DNA of 64,000 nucleotides from an uncultured Enhydrobacter sp. (GCA_946222995.1 CAMIOS010000011.1:6594-70593), one strand, 5' to 3'. Shown: positions 20,318 to 29,221, numbered from the stretch's first letter. The notes: generated from the sequence alone by a model not told the origin. Numbers and translations are program-made.

Positions 20318-20337
20318 GTGATATCGTAGTTATAGCT

Positions 20338-20940
20338 TTATGCCATTAACATCATTAATAACCATCCTACGATGCCAATAAGTAAACCAAAACCTATCGC
20401 CCGCATGATGCCTGATGAAAAAATATCCTCATCATTGCTTGGATGGTCGGTGGCTGTGGTACGAAATAAGCCAAACACCACATCCAACGCTTTGACGCCC
20501 ATTAGCCATCCGAGTATCAACCCTAAACCGCCCATAAAATATACAAAAAACCAAGCCATTTGGCTGCCATTGGTATTGTTGAGGTTTTTGATGATATTAA
20601 CTACCCAATCAATAACTAGCCCAAAAAAACCAAACAATACGCCCACCAACAACATGTCTAGCAGCCGTTTACCAAAAGTTAAACGTTCATCCAAGTTACC
20701 GTCGACAGGCGTTAAACCATCAGCGCTTAACAGCTTATTTGTACCAGTATTAACTGAAGTACTTGTTAAATTTGAAGATGTTAAATTTGAAGATAAGGGC
20801 TGGGGGATTGGCGGGATTGTTTCATCTTGGGCATTCATAATGACAGGAATATCAAAATCACTTGGACCCATATTGATGGTATCATCAATAAGATTAGTAT
20901 GTGTATTAGGTGGCGAATTTGGCACTATAGGTAAAGTCAT
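20338..20940 (-). CDS. Uncharacterised three-helix membrane protein
   Basis: 200 residues. The first 85 are polar, rich in P, T, N and S, and include the short repeat SSNLTSSNLTS. The rest has three strong hydrophobic segments (LLDMLLVGVLFGFFGLVIDW, WFFVYFMGGLGLILGWLMG, IMRAIGFGLLIGIVGWLLMM) separated by short charged loops (GKRLLD; RTTATDHPSNDED). The GKRLLDMLLVG entry to the first helix faintly recalls RDD-type membrane proteins, but the arginine-aspartate signature is not clear. It lies downstream of the fimV genes on the same strand, with a terminator between, so it is probably transcribed alone. Confidence 0.7.
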   Translation of the reverse strand: MTLPIVPNSPPNTHTNLIDDTINMGPSDFDIPVIMNAQDETIPPIPQPLSSNLTSSNLTSTSVNTGTNKLLSADGLTPVDGNLDERLTFGKRLLDMLLVGVLFGFFGLVIDWVVNIIKNLNNTNGSQMAWFFVYFMGGLGLILGWLMGVKALDVVFGLFRTTATDHPSNDEDIFSSGIMRAIGFGLLIGIVGWLLMMLMA

Positions 20941-21064
20941 ATTATTCTACTTTTAATCGTTTAGTCCTTGAAAACGCTTTTTATCGTTGGGCTTGCCAAA
21001 CGTTTATAACCAAATAGCTTAGCAGTGATACATTCTAGCTACCCCCTAATTGGGCCTGCATAAT

Positions 21065-21093
21065 AAAAAAGACAGCTAAAGATGCTGTCTTTT
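21065..21093 (-). terminator. Terminator of the FimV C-terminal gene (bidirectional hairpin)
   Basis: AAAAGACAGC pairs with GCTGTCTTTT (10 bp) around a 7-base loop. On the minus strand it is followed by a T-rich tract, 18 bases after the stop of the gene at 21112-22944. Confidence 0.88.
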
Positions 21094-21111
21094 AAATAAT
21101 CTAGCACCCTA

Positions 21112-22944
21112 TTATCCAATTTTCTCGAGTAACTGCTGAATTTTCTCCTGATAGTGCGGATTATCAGTCACGCTCACTTCATCTAATAAACGTTTGGCAC
21201 TGTTATACTCACCGAGATTTAGATATTGTTCTGCTAACTCAATATTAAGTTGTGTGCTGTCAATATCTTTTAATAAATCAAACGCATTACTTAAACCCTG
21301 CGGTATCTCAGCCGCCACTGGCGCAGTAGCGGTGGGCTGCACATCGGTTAAACCTTGGGTGGTTGTTTCAGGCGTCGTAGGACTTGCGGTATCAATTTGG
21401 GTAACTGCCTGATTCGTCAAATCATCTGCCACATTTAGGTCATCATTGAACACCAAATCAGATGAAGTTGGCTGAGTAACATTTAATGATATAGCTTTTG
21501 CCGCTACAGCTTCGGTAGGATTATCAACTGTCAATTCATCGGAAAAATCAAAGTCGGTAAATTCATCTTTTTTGCCAGATATACTTGCAGTAGGCTGATT
21601 TACTTCAGTCGCTGGGCTGGCTTGGATCGCCGGTTGATGATCAACATCTATATCAAACTCATCAAAAGTTAAATCCTCATTCACAACAGGCTCAGAAAGC
21701 GTCGGGGTTTGAACGGAATGTTGCGTCTGGGTTGCAGGGCTTGCCGTTGGCGCATCAAAGCTAAAATCTAAATCTATATCCTTGCTCAAATCAGTAGCAG
21801 GGGTATTTATGACGGCTTCTGATCGCTTGGTTACAGGTAGAGAAGATGACTCTGGCTCTGTAAAATCAAAATCTCCCAAATCAAAGTCATCACTTGCAGC
21901 GGCGGGCTGGGTGCTAGAAGTTTGGTTGGTTTTAGTTGTAGGAGCTGTCGTCGGTTCACCAAAATCAAAACTTTCTAAAGCAAAATCCTTATCAGAGGCT
22001 TGAGTGGTCACCGTTTGAGAAATCGTCGATGTCGAACTAGCGGTTTCTGAAGCTTTTTCTAACTTAGCAGGTGACGTGCTAGGCGCATCAAAGTTAAAAT
22101 CGAAATCCTCTGTCAGCAAAGCGGTATCATCGGTCGCTGTTACCGGCTCGTTGATTAAGGGATTGTTGGGTTTGCTCGCACTTGTTTCAGTGGTTAAAGC
22201 CTTATCTAAATCAAGGCTGGCAAATTCATCACTAGCAAAGTCATCAAACGATAACTCACCACCATCTTGCAAGACCACTTCTTTGCTAGTAGGCGCAGCG
22301 GTACTGGCAGCGGGCACATCAAATTCAAAATTTATATCATTATCTGTTTTATGATCTGACAAAGTAGGTTGACTATCAGTTACATGAGCTGTGTTAGATA
22401 AAGAAGATGTAAGCTTTGGCTCATCAAACGCGAGGTCAAAATCTAAATCATCATGAGCTGTACTTGCCGATGAAACAGCTTTTGCAGCTGTAGGAGATTG
22501 ATTCAAATTTTCTTCGGCATTATCAAAAAAATCAAAATCGATACTGTCTGCCGTTTGAGCCGCGGCGGCGGTTGTTACAACAGTGGCTACCGGTGCGGCA
22601 ACGTTCATAGCAGAAGTGGATTGATGAGCCGGTTGATTAACGGCTGGTGCCTCATTTTTGAGTGGAACAGCCGATTTGGTATCATCTTGGGCTGATAAAT
22701 GCTGGGTAGCGGCTAGTGGCTGCTCGGCAGTTGTAACAGTAGAAGCACTAGGAGGCTGAGTAACAGTCGCTGATTGCTGGCGTTGCCGTTCTATTTCTTG
22801 CTGCTGTTCGGCTAACGTCTTGGGGCGATTAGCTAGGGTAGCAGGTGAACTGCCCGCTGTTGGACGGCGTTTTGACATAAAAAAAACGCCTGCCAAAATA
22901 ATGACAAGTATTACAGCACCAATGCCAATCAACATGGGACTCAT
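21112..22944 (-). CDS. FimV C-terminal-type protein: membrane anchor, acidic repeats and FimV_C helix domain
   Basis: 610 residues. It begins with a membrane helix (MLIGIGAVILVIILAGVFFM) followed by KRRP, giving an inside tail. About 500 residues of low-complexity S/T/A/P sequence follow, studded with acidic aromatic motifs (DFDFFDNAEE, LDFDLAFDEP, INFEFDVP, EDFDFNFDAP, DFDLGDFDFTEPE, DIDLDFSFDAP). The last 50 residues (QLNIELAEQYLNLGEYNSAKRLLDEV) are the TPR-like C-terminal domain of FimV/HubP polar landmark proteins, which in Pseudomonas recruits pilus and chemosensory factors. The N-terminal LysM half is a separate gene upstream (23230-24711). GAGGAG stands just before the ATG, so this part is translated on its own. 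Confidence 0.85.
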   Translation of the reverse strand: MSPMLIGIGAVILVIILAGVFFMSKRRPTAGSSPATLANRPKTLAEQQQEIERQRQQSATVTQPPSASTVTTAEQPLAATQHLSAQDDTKSAVPLKNEAPAVNQPAHQSTSAMNVAAPVATVVTTAAAAQTADSIDFDFFDNAEENLNQSPTAAKAVSSASTAHDDLDFDLAFDEPKLTSSLSNTAHVTDSQPTLSDHKTDNDINFEFDVPAASTAAPTSKEVVLQDGGELSFDDFASDEFASLDLDKALTTETSASKPNNPLINEPVTATDDTALLTEDFDFNFDAPSTSPAKLEKASETASSTSTISQTVTTQASDKDFALESFDFGEPTTAPTTKTNQTSSTQPAAASDDFDLGDFDFTEPESSSLPVTKRSEAVINTPATDLSKDIDLDFSFDAPTASPATQTQHSVQTPTLSEPVVNEDLTFDEFDIDVDHQPAIQASPATEVNQPTASISGKKDEFTDFDFSDELTVDNPTEAVAAKAISLNVTQPTSSDLVFNDDLNVADDLTNQAVTQIDTASPTTPETTTQGLTDVQPTATAPVAAEIPQGLSNAFDLLKDIDSTQLNIELAEQYLNLGEYNSAKRLLDEVSVTDNPHYQEKIQQLLEKIG

Positions 22945-23229
22945 GGGTTGCTCCTCATAGCAATCTTATTATCATGATATCGGCTCAGACCGACAGTCAT
23001 TTCGCTTTACACCTAAACTATTATTGAAATTTGCTGGATTAATCAGTCTGTATGCCGCTATATGGCTTGGCACCACAGCACGTTTTTGCCAAATTTATTA
23101 TCAATACACGTTAACATGAATTTGCCAAAGCTTCAATCAATAAACCGACAAAATCCCCGAATTTAACGCATAAGCTTATTAGATAAACGTTAAGCTATTT
23201 TAGAAAAGCCAATAGCTGTTATTCATCAA

Positions 23230-24711
23230 TTATTTTTTGTGCAGCTCTTTTAAGCGTTGTTCTAATTGAGCCAGTTTTTGGTTTTGCAATTTTAGCCGTT
23301 GCTCTGCATTGACTAAGCTTTGGTTAAGCGCGTTAACCTTACTGGCTTGTTTTGCCGTGGCTTGCCGTTTTTGTTGCACTTGGGCGACAATTTGAGAAGA
23401 GTGGCTATTTTTAGATAGGTTTTTATCCGCAGCAACCGTACCTTGATTCGAGCCATTATTTTGACTCGGTGCAATAATTTTCATCTCAGCTTGCCGAGTT
23501 ACATTTTGTTTAGTGATGGGCTTGCTAGCAGGTTTGACTTGGCGAGTGATCATGGGTTTTTTAGTGATGTTCGATGGATGTTTTGCTGTTGTCGCGCGTT
23601 GCGTTGTGGATTTTTTTGGTGTTGTTTTTTTAGTTACTGTGTGATGAGTTTGTTTTTTAATGCTATTAGCAGATTTTATTCCCAATTGAGAGGGCATAAC
23701 TTTATATTTTGGTAGCTGAAGTTCGGTATTTGCCACCAATTTTGTAGGGTCGTTGTTTTCAAACGCATTTGGGTTTGCGCTTACGATGTCTTTCATCACT
23801 TGATTGACATCCGTTTTATTTTGTTTGGCAAGCTGATTGGCAATTGTCCAAAGATTATCATTACGCTGAATAATGTAAGTTACTGTTTCTTCAGTGCTCG
23901 TCACGTCTGCTGTATTGGCATACGTGGGCTGGCTGGCTGGTTTGGTTTTTATATGCTTCGGTATCACGGGCTGTGCCGATGGTCGATCAGCGGCAGTAAC
24001 CATCGCATTGCTAGGGGCTAAAGTTATTTGAGCATTAGGTACTTGAGCGTTAGGTGCTTGAGAATCTCCAGTAGCTGGGCGGCGAGTTTCACTAATAATC
24101 AAGGTTTTGGACGGATCTAGGCTGCCTTTAAGGGTTGGCTCACCGCTCGGGGTGATAGGCAAAGTATTGGTCGCTTGGGCTACAGGCTGACTTGCCACAG
24201 GCTCATTGACAATCACAGGGGTGGGCTCTTCAATCACTGGTAAATTTAGTGGCGTACTCGTTCCGACATTGACGGTTTTTGGCGGTGTTTGCACCAGCTC
24301 TGTATTTGATTGGGTGATAACTTGTTTTTTGGCGTCAATTGGCAATAATAAGGTTTTGGGTAATGTCTTAGTTTCGCCTTTGTTGGTGATATTTAATACG
24401 ATATCCGTAAAAGGGGCATTGAGCGGCTTGGCAGAGGTGATAACAATTTGCCCACCATTACTACTGGTGGGTTGAAACTTGACATTAAGTTTAGTGTCAT
24501 TTGACAACCCCAATTGTTGATAGGCTGCCTCATTGGCTAGTTTGACCGAAAAAGTGGCAGGGTCGATATCACTGACATTGATACTGGCTTTAAGCGGTTG
24601 ATTTTGTTGGGATTGTACGTACGTGTCACCGATATTGACGGCATATGCCACAATCGGTAAGGAAATGGGTAAGCCCAAAATAAGTTGGATAGAGCGTTTT
24701 TGCCAAGACAT
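23230..24711 (-). CDS. fimV: FimV N-terminal protein with LysM domain
   Basis: 493 residues. A signal peptide (about 1-23, LILGLPISLPIVAYA) is followed by the FimV N-terminal domain (NIGDTYVQSQQNQPLKASI, FTDIVLNITNKG). After a linker comes a LysM peptidoglycan-binding domain at about 275-335 (YIIQRNDNLWTIANQL, ELQLPKYKV). A basic T/K-rich linker and a coiled coil at about 450-493 end the protein. FimV/HubP organises the cell pole and supports type IV pilus twitching. In Pseudomonas one chain continues through a membrane helix into a cytoplasmic acidic domain; here the chain stops after the coiled coil, and the remainder is the next gene downstream. asd lies just upstream, as in Pseudomonas. 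Confidence 0.88.
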   Translation of the reverse strand: MSWQKRSIQLILGLPISLPIVAYAVNIGDTYVQSQQNQPLKASINVSDIDPATFSVKLANEAAYQQLGLSNDTKLNVKFQPTSSNGGQIVITSAKPLNAPFTDIVLNITNKGETKTLPKTLLLPIDAKKQVITQSNTELVQTPPKTVNVGTSTPLNLPVIEEPTPVIVNEPVASQPVAQATNTLPITPSGEPTLKGSLDPSKTLIISETRRPATGDSQAPNAQVPNAQITLAPSNAMVTAADRPSAQPVIPKHIKTKPASQPTYANTADVTSTEETVTYIIQRNDNLWTIANQLAKQNKTDVNQVMKDIVSANPNAFENNDPTKLVANTELQLPKYKVMPSQLGIKSANSIKKQTHHTVTKKTTPKKSTTQRATTAKHPSNITKKPMITRQVKPASKPITKQNVTRQAEMKIIAPSQNNGSNQGTVAADKNLSKNSHSSQIVAQVQQKRQATAKQASKVNALNQSLVNAEQRLKLQNQKLAQLEQRLKELHKK

Positions 24712-25113
24712 AACAAAATCCTTGCCGTAAAAAAGTCAACGCATAATCACCCCAATCAAAGAAAAAGGGTGCGTATTTTATGCCTAAAAACCCATATGAC
24801 TATGAATAACAATGAATAATAATGAAAGATAAATAAAAAAATTGGATAAATTTTACAACATTTTTGCACTATTAAGGGTGAATTAGATGTTAACTGCCAT
24901 ATAGAGCTTAAAAAATCTATTTTAATAAACATTAACGTATAAATTAATTAATCAATTTATCCAGTAATAATTCTTGCGTACTTTAAAATATTTTTACGTT
25001 ACAATGTTGCGTTAAATTTGCTAAGCGTAACAATTAATGTGTGTTATAGCAAAAGTTGCAACAAAATACTAGTACCTTTGTTTTGTAGAGAATAATTCAG
25101 AGGATAAAATAAT
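24712..25113. other. AT-rich intergenic region upstream of fimV
   Basis: Between the asd terminator and the fimV start. It holds no open reading frame and no convincing hairpin. It must contain the fimV promoter on the minus strand, but no -35/-10 pair at good spacing stands out from the AT-rich background. Confidence 0.5.
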
Positions 25114-25142
25114 AAAAACACGCTTAGGAAGAGCGTGTTTTT
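25114..25142 (-). terminator. Intrinsic terminator of asd
   Basis: AAAAACACGC pairs with GCGTGTTTTT (10 bp, two more pairs possible inside). It lies 36 bases after the asd stop and separates asd from fimV. Confidence 0.88.
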
Positions 25143-25178
25143 GGTAAAATATATTTGGCTGATAAGTGATTGGTAAAA

Positions 25179-26309
25179 TTACAATTTTCCGCGAATAATG
25201 GCTAACGTACGGCGTAAAGGTTCGGCAGCGCCCCAAAGTAGCTGGTCACCGACGGTAAAAGCTGTCAAATACTCTGCGCCGATATTCATTTTGCGTAAAC
25301 GACCGACTGCCACCTTAAGCGTGCCGGTGACAGCGACAGGGGTCAGGCGCTGCATCGATGCGGCTTTGTCATTTTCGACCACATCTAACCATTCATTGCC
25401 ACTATTTTTAAGAGCAGCTTCAATTTGCGCTAATGGAATATCTTTTTTAAGCTTAATGGTCAAGCCTTGAGAGTGACAACGCATCGCCCCGATACGCACA
25501 CAGATCCCGTCAATTTTGACCACGTCATCCCCTGTATTGCCCAAAATTTTATTGGTTTCGACAAAGCCTTTCCACTCTTCTTTAGATTGGCCATTTTCTA
25601 GCTGCACATCAATATACGGAATCAGGCTGCCCGCCAACGGTGCCCCAAAGTATTGGGTTGGAAATTCATCGCTACGTTGCATATCAGCAACTTTGCGGTC
25701 AATCTCTAAAATGGCACTGGCTGGGTCAGCAAGTTCACCTTCGACTCCGGTATGCAAATGCCCCATGCCTTTGATTAGCTCACGCATGTTATTTGCCCCC
25801 GCACCGCTAGCGGCTTGGTATGTCATGGCAGACACCCATTCTACCCAATCTCGTTTAAACAACTCGCCAATTGCCATAAGCATCAGCGATACCGTACAGT
25901 TACCACCGATAAAATCTTTTTGTCCGTTTTCAATCGCCTTATCGATGACATCGCGATTGACAGGATCAAGCACAATGATGCTGTCATCTGCCATGCGAAG
26001 CGTGCTTGCTGCATCAATCCAATACCCTGTCCAACCACTGGCTCGCAGCGGCTGATGGATAGCTTTGGTATAGTCACCGCCTTGACAAGTGATAATTACA
26101 TCACAGCTTGCCAACGCCTTGATATCATTGGCATCTTCAAGCTTGCTTGGGGCAATACCATTGGGGGTAGGGGCATCGCCACCTGCATTACTGGTCGAAA
26201 AAAATACCGGCGTAATCCCTTCAAAGTCGTTTTCTGCAATCATACGCTGCATCAACACCGAACCGACCATACCACGCCATCCAACTAGTCCCACACGAAG
26301 CTGACTCAT
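25179..26309 (-). CDS. asd: Aspartate-semialdehyde dehydrogenase
   Basis: NADPH enzyme converting L-aspartyl phosphate to aspartate semialdehyde, the branch point to lysine/diaminopimelate, threonine and methionine. The N-terminal Rossmann motif is [18 protein letters not shown]. The catalytic cysteine lies in [12 protein letters not shown], and the substrate-binding arginine and histidine in [12 protein letters not shown]. 376 residues, the length of the gammaproteobacterial class. It starts at ATG 26309 after AAGGATAAGGG. The position next to fimV is conserved with Pseudomonas. Confidence 0.97.
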   Translation of the reverse strand: MSQLRVGLVGWRGMVGSVLMQRMIAENDFEGITPVFFSTSNAGGDAPTPNGIAPSKLEDANDIKALASCDVIITCQGGDYTKAIHQPLRASGWTGYWIDAASTLRMADDSIIVLDPVNRDVIDKAIENGQKDFIGGNCTVSLMLMAIGELFKRDWVEWVSAMTYQAASGAGANNMRELIKGMGHLHTGVEGELADPASAILEIDRKVADMQRSDEFPTQYFGAPLAGSLIPYIDVQLENGQSKEEWKGFVETNKILGNTGDDVVKIDGICVRIGAMRCHSQGLTIKLKKDIPLAQIEAALKNSGNEWLDVVENDKAASMQRLTPVAVTGTLKVAVGRLRKMNIGAEYLTAFTVGDQLLWGAAEPLRRTLAIIRGKL

Positions 26310-26528
26310 GCCCTTATCCTTCTCATTACCTTAGTTAACATAAAATTCATTGGGTTAAACTTGATCAAATTATCTTTGCCAAACGCTGATACGCTTAACA
26401 AAAATAATCTGCTAACATGCCTTTTTTTGCAAGGTTTTGCAAGTGAAATTTTTGATCAACAAAATCCAAAAGCTTTATTGCTTAAATTTATGTCAATCAT
26501 ATTCCTAAATTTAGTAAGATGACAATCA

Positions 26529-26546
26529 TGTAAGAAAATGCTTACA
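26529..26546 (+). promoter_or_regulatory. GacA-type upstream activating sequence
   Basis: TGTAAG-AAAATG-CTTACA, an 18-base palindrome that matches the known GacA box TGTAAGN6CTTACA at every fixed position. Its centre is about 65 bases before the predicted start of the small RNA, the spacing known for rsmX/Y/Z promoters in Pseudomonas. Confidence 0.85.
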
Positions 26547-26590
26547 ATAATTGGCGTATTTGGCGAATATTTAAGGCAAATCTAACGTCT

Positions 26591-26596
26591 TATAAT
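26591..26596 (+). promoter_or_regulatory. -10 box of the small RNA gene
   Basis: Consensus TATAAT. There is no good -35 hexamer at 16-18 bases upstream, which fits a promoter that needs an activator bound to the box at 26529-26546. Confidence 0.7.
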
Positions 26597-26602
26597 GAAG
26601 CC

Positions 26603-26742
26603 ATCAACACAAGGAAATAGCTAAGGAATAGCGGTGTTGAGCATACGCAGGATAGCGTAAACAGGACGTACAATAATTATAACATGACATGAAGTGCCCA
26701 ACCAACCCGAGTCTTCCGCCCTAAGACTCGGGTTTCTCTTTT
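26603..26742 (+). ncRNA. Rsm/Csr-type regulatory small RNA (CsrA/RsmA-titrating)
   Basis: About 140 nt; start predicted 7 bases after the -10 box. Four GGA motifs occur at 26613, 26625, 26650 and 26664, all as AGGA. Two lie in perfect hairpin loops: GCTA-AGGAA-TAGC (26620-26632) and TACGC-AGGATA-GCGTA (26644-26659). The fourth, AAACAGGACGTA, resembles the best CsrA-binding consensus. TCAACAC (26604-26610) pairs with GTGTTGA (26634-26640), enclosing the first two motifs. A 12-bp terminator ends the RNA. There is no start codon with a ribosome-binding site and no useful reading frame. Family knowledge: such RNAs bind several CsrA/RsmA dimers and relieve repression of their targets. The role here is inferred from structure and promoter; the csrA and gacA genes are not in this window. 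Confidence 0.78.
26704..26742 (+). terminator. Intrinsic terminator of the small RNA
   Basis: AACCCGAGTCTT pairs perfectly with AAGACTCGGGTT (12 bp) around a 7-base loop, followed by a T-rich tail. Confidence 0.95.
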
Positions 26743-26953
26743 CTAAAACCTTATTCAACCATTCAACGCTGCATATGCAATTGTGCACTTATGGTTGTCT
26801 GCTTGCTTACAGTCAAATTCTATCAATTTAGCATCACTTTAACGGATAGTTTTTGGTAAAATAGCCATGCTTTTAGTTGATTAGATTCGTTTTGTTATTT
26901 TTGTTTGCTAAAGCCCACACCATCCAAAGAATTTATCGTCCAGAGAACTTGCC

Positions 26954-27709
26954 ATGACTGATTTGCTCAATGATGTTGATGCCGTCGCGCCTTTTTGTCA
27001 TACCGATAACCATACCCCATTTTTGATAGCGCCGTCTATTTTATCCGCAGATTTTGCCCGACTGGGTGAAGAAGTCGAAAATGTGCTCAAAGCAGGGGCA
27101 GATGTGATTCATTTTGATGTGATGGATAATCATTATGTGCCCAATCTCACCTTTGGTAGTATGATTTGTCAAGCGTTGCGAGATTATGGCATTGATGCTC
27201 CGATTGATGTGCATTTGATGGTGTCGCCTGTTGATAGCATGATTGAGCAATTTTTGAAGGCTGGTGCAAGTGTCATTACCTTTCATCCCGAAGCCACGCA
27301 GCATGTTGATCGCTCGTTACAGCTTATCAAAGATGGCGGGGCAGAATGTGGGTTGGTATTAAATCCTGCCACGCCGTTACATTATCTGGATTATGTGATG
27401 GATAAAGTTGACCAAATTTTGTTAATGAGTGTCAATCCTGGTTTCGGTGGGCAAGCGTTTATCGAGGGAACGCTTAATAAAATCCAAGAAGTACGGCAAC
27501 GCATTGTCGCTTCGGGACGCCGTATTCGCTTAGAAGTGGATGGCGGAATTAAAGCCAGCAACATTCGAGCCGTGGCAGAGGCAGGGGCGGATATGTTTGT
27601 GGCAGGTTCAGCGATTTTTAATCAACCTGATTATGCCCAAGCCATTAGCAAGATGCGAGATCAGTTAGCATTGGTAAATCGTATGCAGGCGTTAAATAGC
27701 GATAAATAA
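26954..27709 (+). CDS. rpe: Ribulose-phosphate 3-epimerase
   Basis: TIM-barrel enzyme of the pentose phosphate pathway that interconverts ribulose 5-phosphate and xylulose 5-phosphate. Family motifs: [15 protein letters not shown], the metal/catalytic segment [36 protein letters not shown] and LEVDGGI with the second catalytic aspartate. 251 residues, about 25 longer than usual because of a polar N-terminal stretch before APSIL. The ATG at 26954 is the only reasonable start seen. It is the first gene after the small RNA, on the same strand but beyond its terminator. Confidence 0.96.
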   Translation: MTDLLNDVDAVAPFCHTDNHTPFLIAPSILSADFARLGEEVENVLKAGADVIHFDVMDNHYVPNLTFGSMICQALRDYGIDAPIDVHLMVSPVDSMIEQFLKAGASVITFHPEATQHVDRSLQLIKDGGAECGLVLNPATPLHYLDYVMDKVDQILLMSVNPGFGGQAFIEGTLNKIQEVRQRIVASGRRIRLEVDGGIKASNIRAVAEAGADMFVAGSAIFNQPDYAQAISKMRDQLALVNRMQALNSDK

Positions 27710-27762
27710 CCTTACCAACAGTCAAAAATGCTATCAAAATTATGGTAAGCATGGAGAATACA

Positions 27763-28068
27763 ATGAATTCACAAACATCTGTGGTACCCAAAGGGCTTAC
27801 TGTGGGGCTAATGGTCTTTGCCATGATTTTGGGTTTGGCAGGGTTTGGTTTTCGACTTGCTATCGGCGAAAAATTTGTAGATATTTTGCCCAATTTATTA
27901 ATGACAATCGGCATTTTTTGGGTGGTTATACCCAGCTTATTTGTGCTAGGCGCAAAAGTGCTAAATAAATATTCGGGTAAACCACCTATTCATGCTCGCA
28001 ATGCGTTGACATTGGGGTTGTTATTTACTTGTGTGGCGATGCTATGGCTGATGTCAGCGTATTCTTAA
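27763..28068 (+). CDS. Uncharacterised small membrane protein (101 aa)
   Basis: No family recognised. Three hydrophobic helices (GLTVGLMVFAMILGLAGFGF, LLMTIGIFWVVIPSLFVLGA, ALTLGLLFTCVAMLWLM) with short polar links. The start is taken at ATG 27763 because GGAGA at 27753-27757 lies just upstream. ATG 27751 is in frame but would overlap that site. It starts 53 bases after rpe and precedes another three-helix protein by 24 bases. Confidence 0.72.
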   Translation: MNSQTSVVPKGLTVGLMVFAMILGLAGFGFRLAIGEKFVDILPNLLMTIGIFWVVIPSLFVLGAKVLNKYSGKPPIHARNALTLGLLFTCVAMLWLMSAYS

Positions 28069-28092
28069 GTCGCCGTATATTAAAAGGTTGTT

Positions 28093-28407
28093 ATGCACTT
28101 ATCAAAAGATAATACTCAGGCATGGTCAATTTATCCTCAAGGCTTACCCAAAGCGTTAATCAATACGCTAATAGTAGCTTGTCTATTACTGGGCTTAGCA
28201 GGCTTGCGAGCAGGGCGCAATTTGCAGGGCGGGCTTGCGGTACTAGATAATTGGTGTTTTATGCTGCTGTGGATACCCACGGCAATTACGATTTGTGCGC
28301 TGCCATTACGGCTCAGAGATCGCAGTTTTGAACTAAAAAAAGTCTATTATTTTGGTATGTTTGTGGCATTTTTATTTATTTTAAATAAACTGCGGTATAT
28401 GCACTAA
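28093..28407 (+). CDS. Uncharacterised small membrane protein (104 aa)
   Basis: No family recognised. Three hydrophobic segments (LINTLIVACLLLGLAGLRAG, NWCFMLLWIPTAITICALPL, VYYFGMFVAFLFILNKL). The PQGLPKALINTL entry and the LLGLAG motif echo PKGLTVGLMV...LGLAG of the preceding protein, and the helix count and length agree, so the two may be divergent duplicates. AAAGG precedes the ATG. Probably co-transcribed with its neighbour. Confidence 0.7.
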   Translation: MHLSKDNTQAWSIYPQGLPKALINTLIVACLLLGLAGLRAGRNLQGGLAVLDNWCFMLLWIPTAITICALPLRLRDRSFELKKVYYFGMFVAFLFILNKLRYMH

Positions 28408-28546
28408 GCACTAAAAATAACAAATTGATAATAAACACCAAATGCTCTTATGCCTTGAAATCCTTTAGCAACAGGCTTATATCAAGTTAAATTGGTGCAA
28501 AATTTTTGGCGCTTGATTTAAGATAAAAGAGTAAGGTAAAGGAATT

Positions 28547-29221
28547 ATGCAAGCGATGATTTTGGTGCTGTTTAGTCTTGTGTGCGTTATGCTACTGATT
28601 AAAAGTATTATCGTATTGTGGCACAAAATGCATGCGCTTGTTGGCATCGAGGTTGGGCATCCGCAGGAAGCTTTTCTACTGCCTTATCAAAATCTTCAAG
28701 CGATTCCTATGTCAATAACGGCGCAATCCTCAATTGAACCCAAAAAATCTCGCCATCGTTATTGGCAAACGCCGTATGGCCGTATTTATCCCTTACATTG
28801 TTTAACTGGCGTCAATGCTAAACACCTTACTTTGATGCCAAAAAAAGCGATTGAGCTATTGGTTTCAATTAATGAGCGAATGGCTCAATATCTGACTTGG
28901 CACCAACAATCACAACAATCAACAAAACAACAAGTAATCGGTGCAACGTTAACCAATTGGCTAACCGAAAAGCAATTTGTCATCGAGCGATTAATCAACC
29001 AAACCATTCCTGAGGCGGTCAATCAATATGACCAATTAGCTCGCTTTAGTCCACAGCGGTTGTCACAACCGATACATGATGACCTGACCGCAGGTGAGGT
29101 ATTAATTGCAGTTTTGCAAACGGTAGATGAGCAAATAAAGCGTGTGTTAGATGAGGTTTTTATTCAAGCGGGCTCACAGCTTGCCACTACCTATCGTTAT
29201 GTTAAAACACGTACAAGCTAA
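28547..29221 (+). CDS. Uncharacterised membrane-anchored protein (224 aa)
   Basis: No family recognised. One N-terminal helix (MILVLFSLVCVMLLIKSIIVLW), then a soluble domain. The C-terminal half (residues 145-220) is helical and similar in layout to the gene at 29350-29985: LINQTIPEAVNQYDQL here against ILNEDLPEAVADYQRL there, then a VDEQIKRVLDEVF helix against IDEQFDDMLDAMY, then a YRYVKTR ending. AAAGGAATT precedes the ATG. The soluble part probably faces the cytoplasm, judging by the basic residues after the helix. Confidence 0.72.
   Translation: MQAMILVLFSLVCVMLLIKSIIVLWHKMHALVGIEVGHPQEAFLLPYQNLQAIPMSITAQSSIEPKKSRHRYWQTPYGRIYPLHCLTGVNAKHLTLMPKKAIELLVSINERMAQYLTWHQQSQQSTKQQVIGATLTNWLTEKQFVIERLINQTIPEAVNQYDQLARFSPQRLSQPIHDDLTAGEVLIAVLQTVDEQIKRVLDEVFIQAGSQLATTYRYVKTRTS

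Larger units (their letters stand above)
26310..26953. other. Long intergenic region between asd and rpe
   Basis: 644 bases without a protein gene. 26310-26528 is AT-rich and should hold the asd promoter on the minus strand. 26529-26742 holds the small RNA gene listed separately. 26743-26953 should hold the rpe promoter; a TAAAAT near 26857 could be its -10, but no good -35 is seen. Confidence 0.6.

Noticed and set aside
22076..22695. Plus-strand open frames opposite the FimV C-terminal gene, serine/lysine-rich
   Set aside because: They are the complement of the acidic low-complexity repeats; no start signal or domain.
22945..23229. FimV split explained by one sequencing error
   Set aside because: 285 bases with several stops separate the two parts, and the second has its own ribosome-binding site and start at a natural domain border.
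25516..26288. Long plus-strand open frames opposite asd
   Set aside because: They are antisense to a certain gene, have no family features, and follow from codon use on the other strand.
26603..26742. Riboswitch or leader for rpe
   Set aside because: The strong terminator and more than 200 bases to the rpe start, plus the GacA box and GGA loops, fit an independent small RNA better. No known riboswitch core was recognised.
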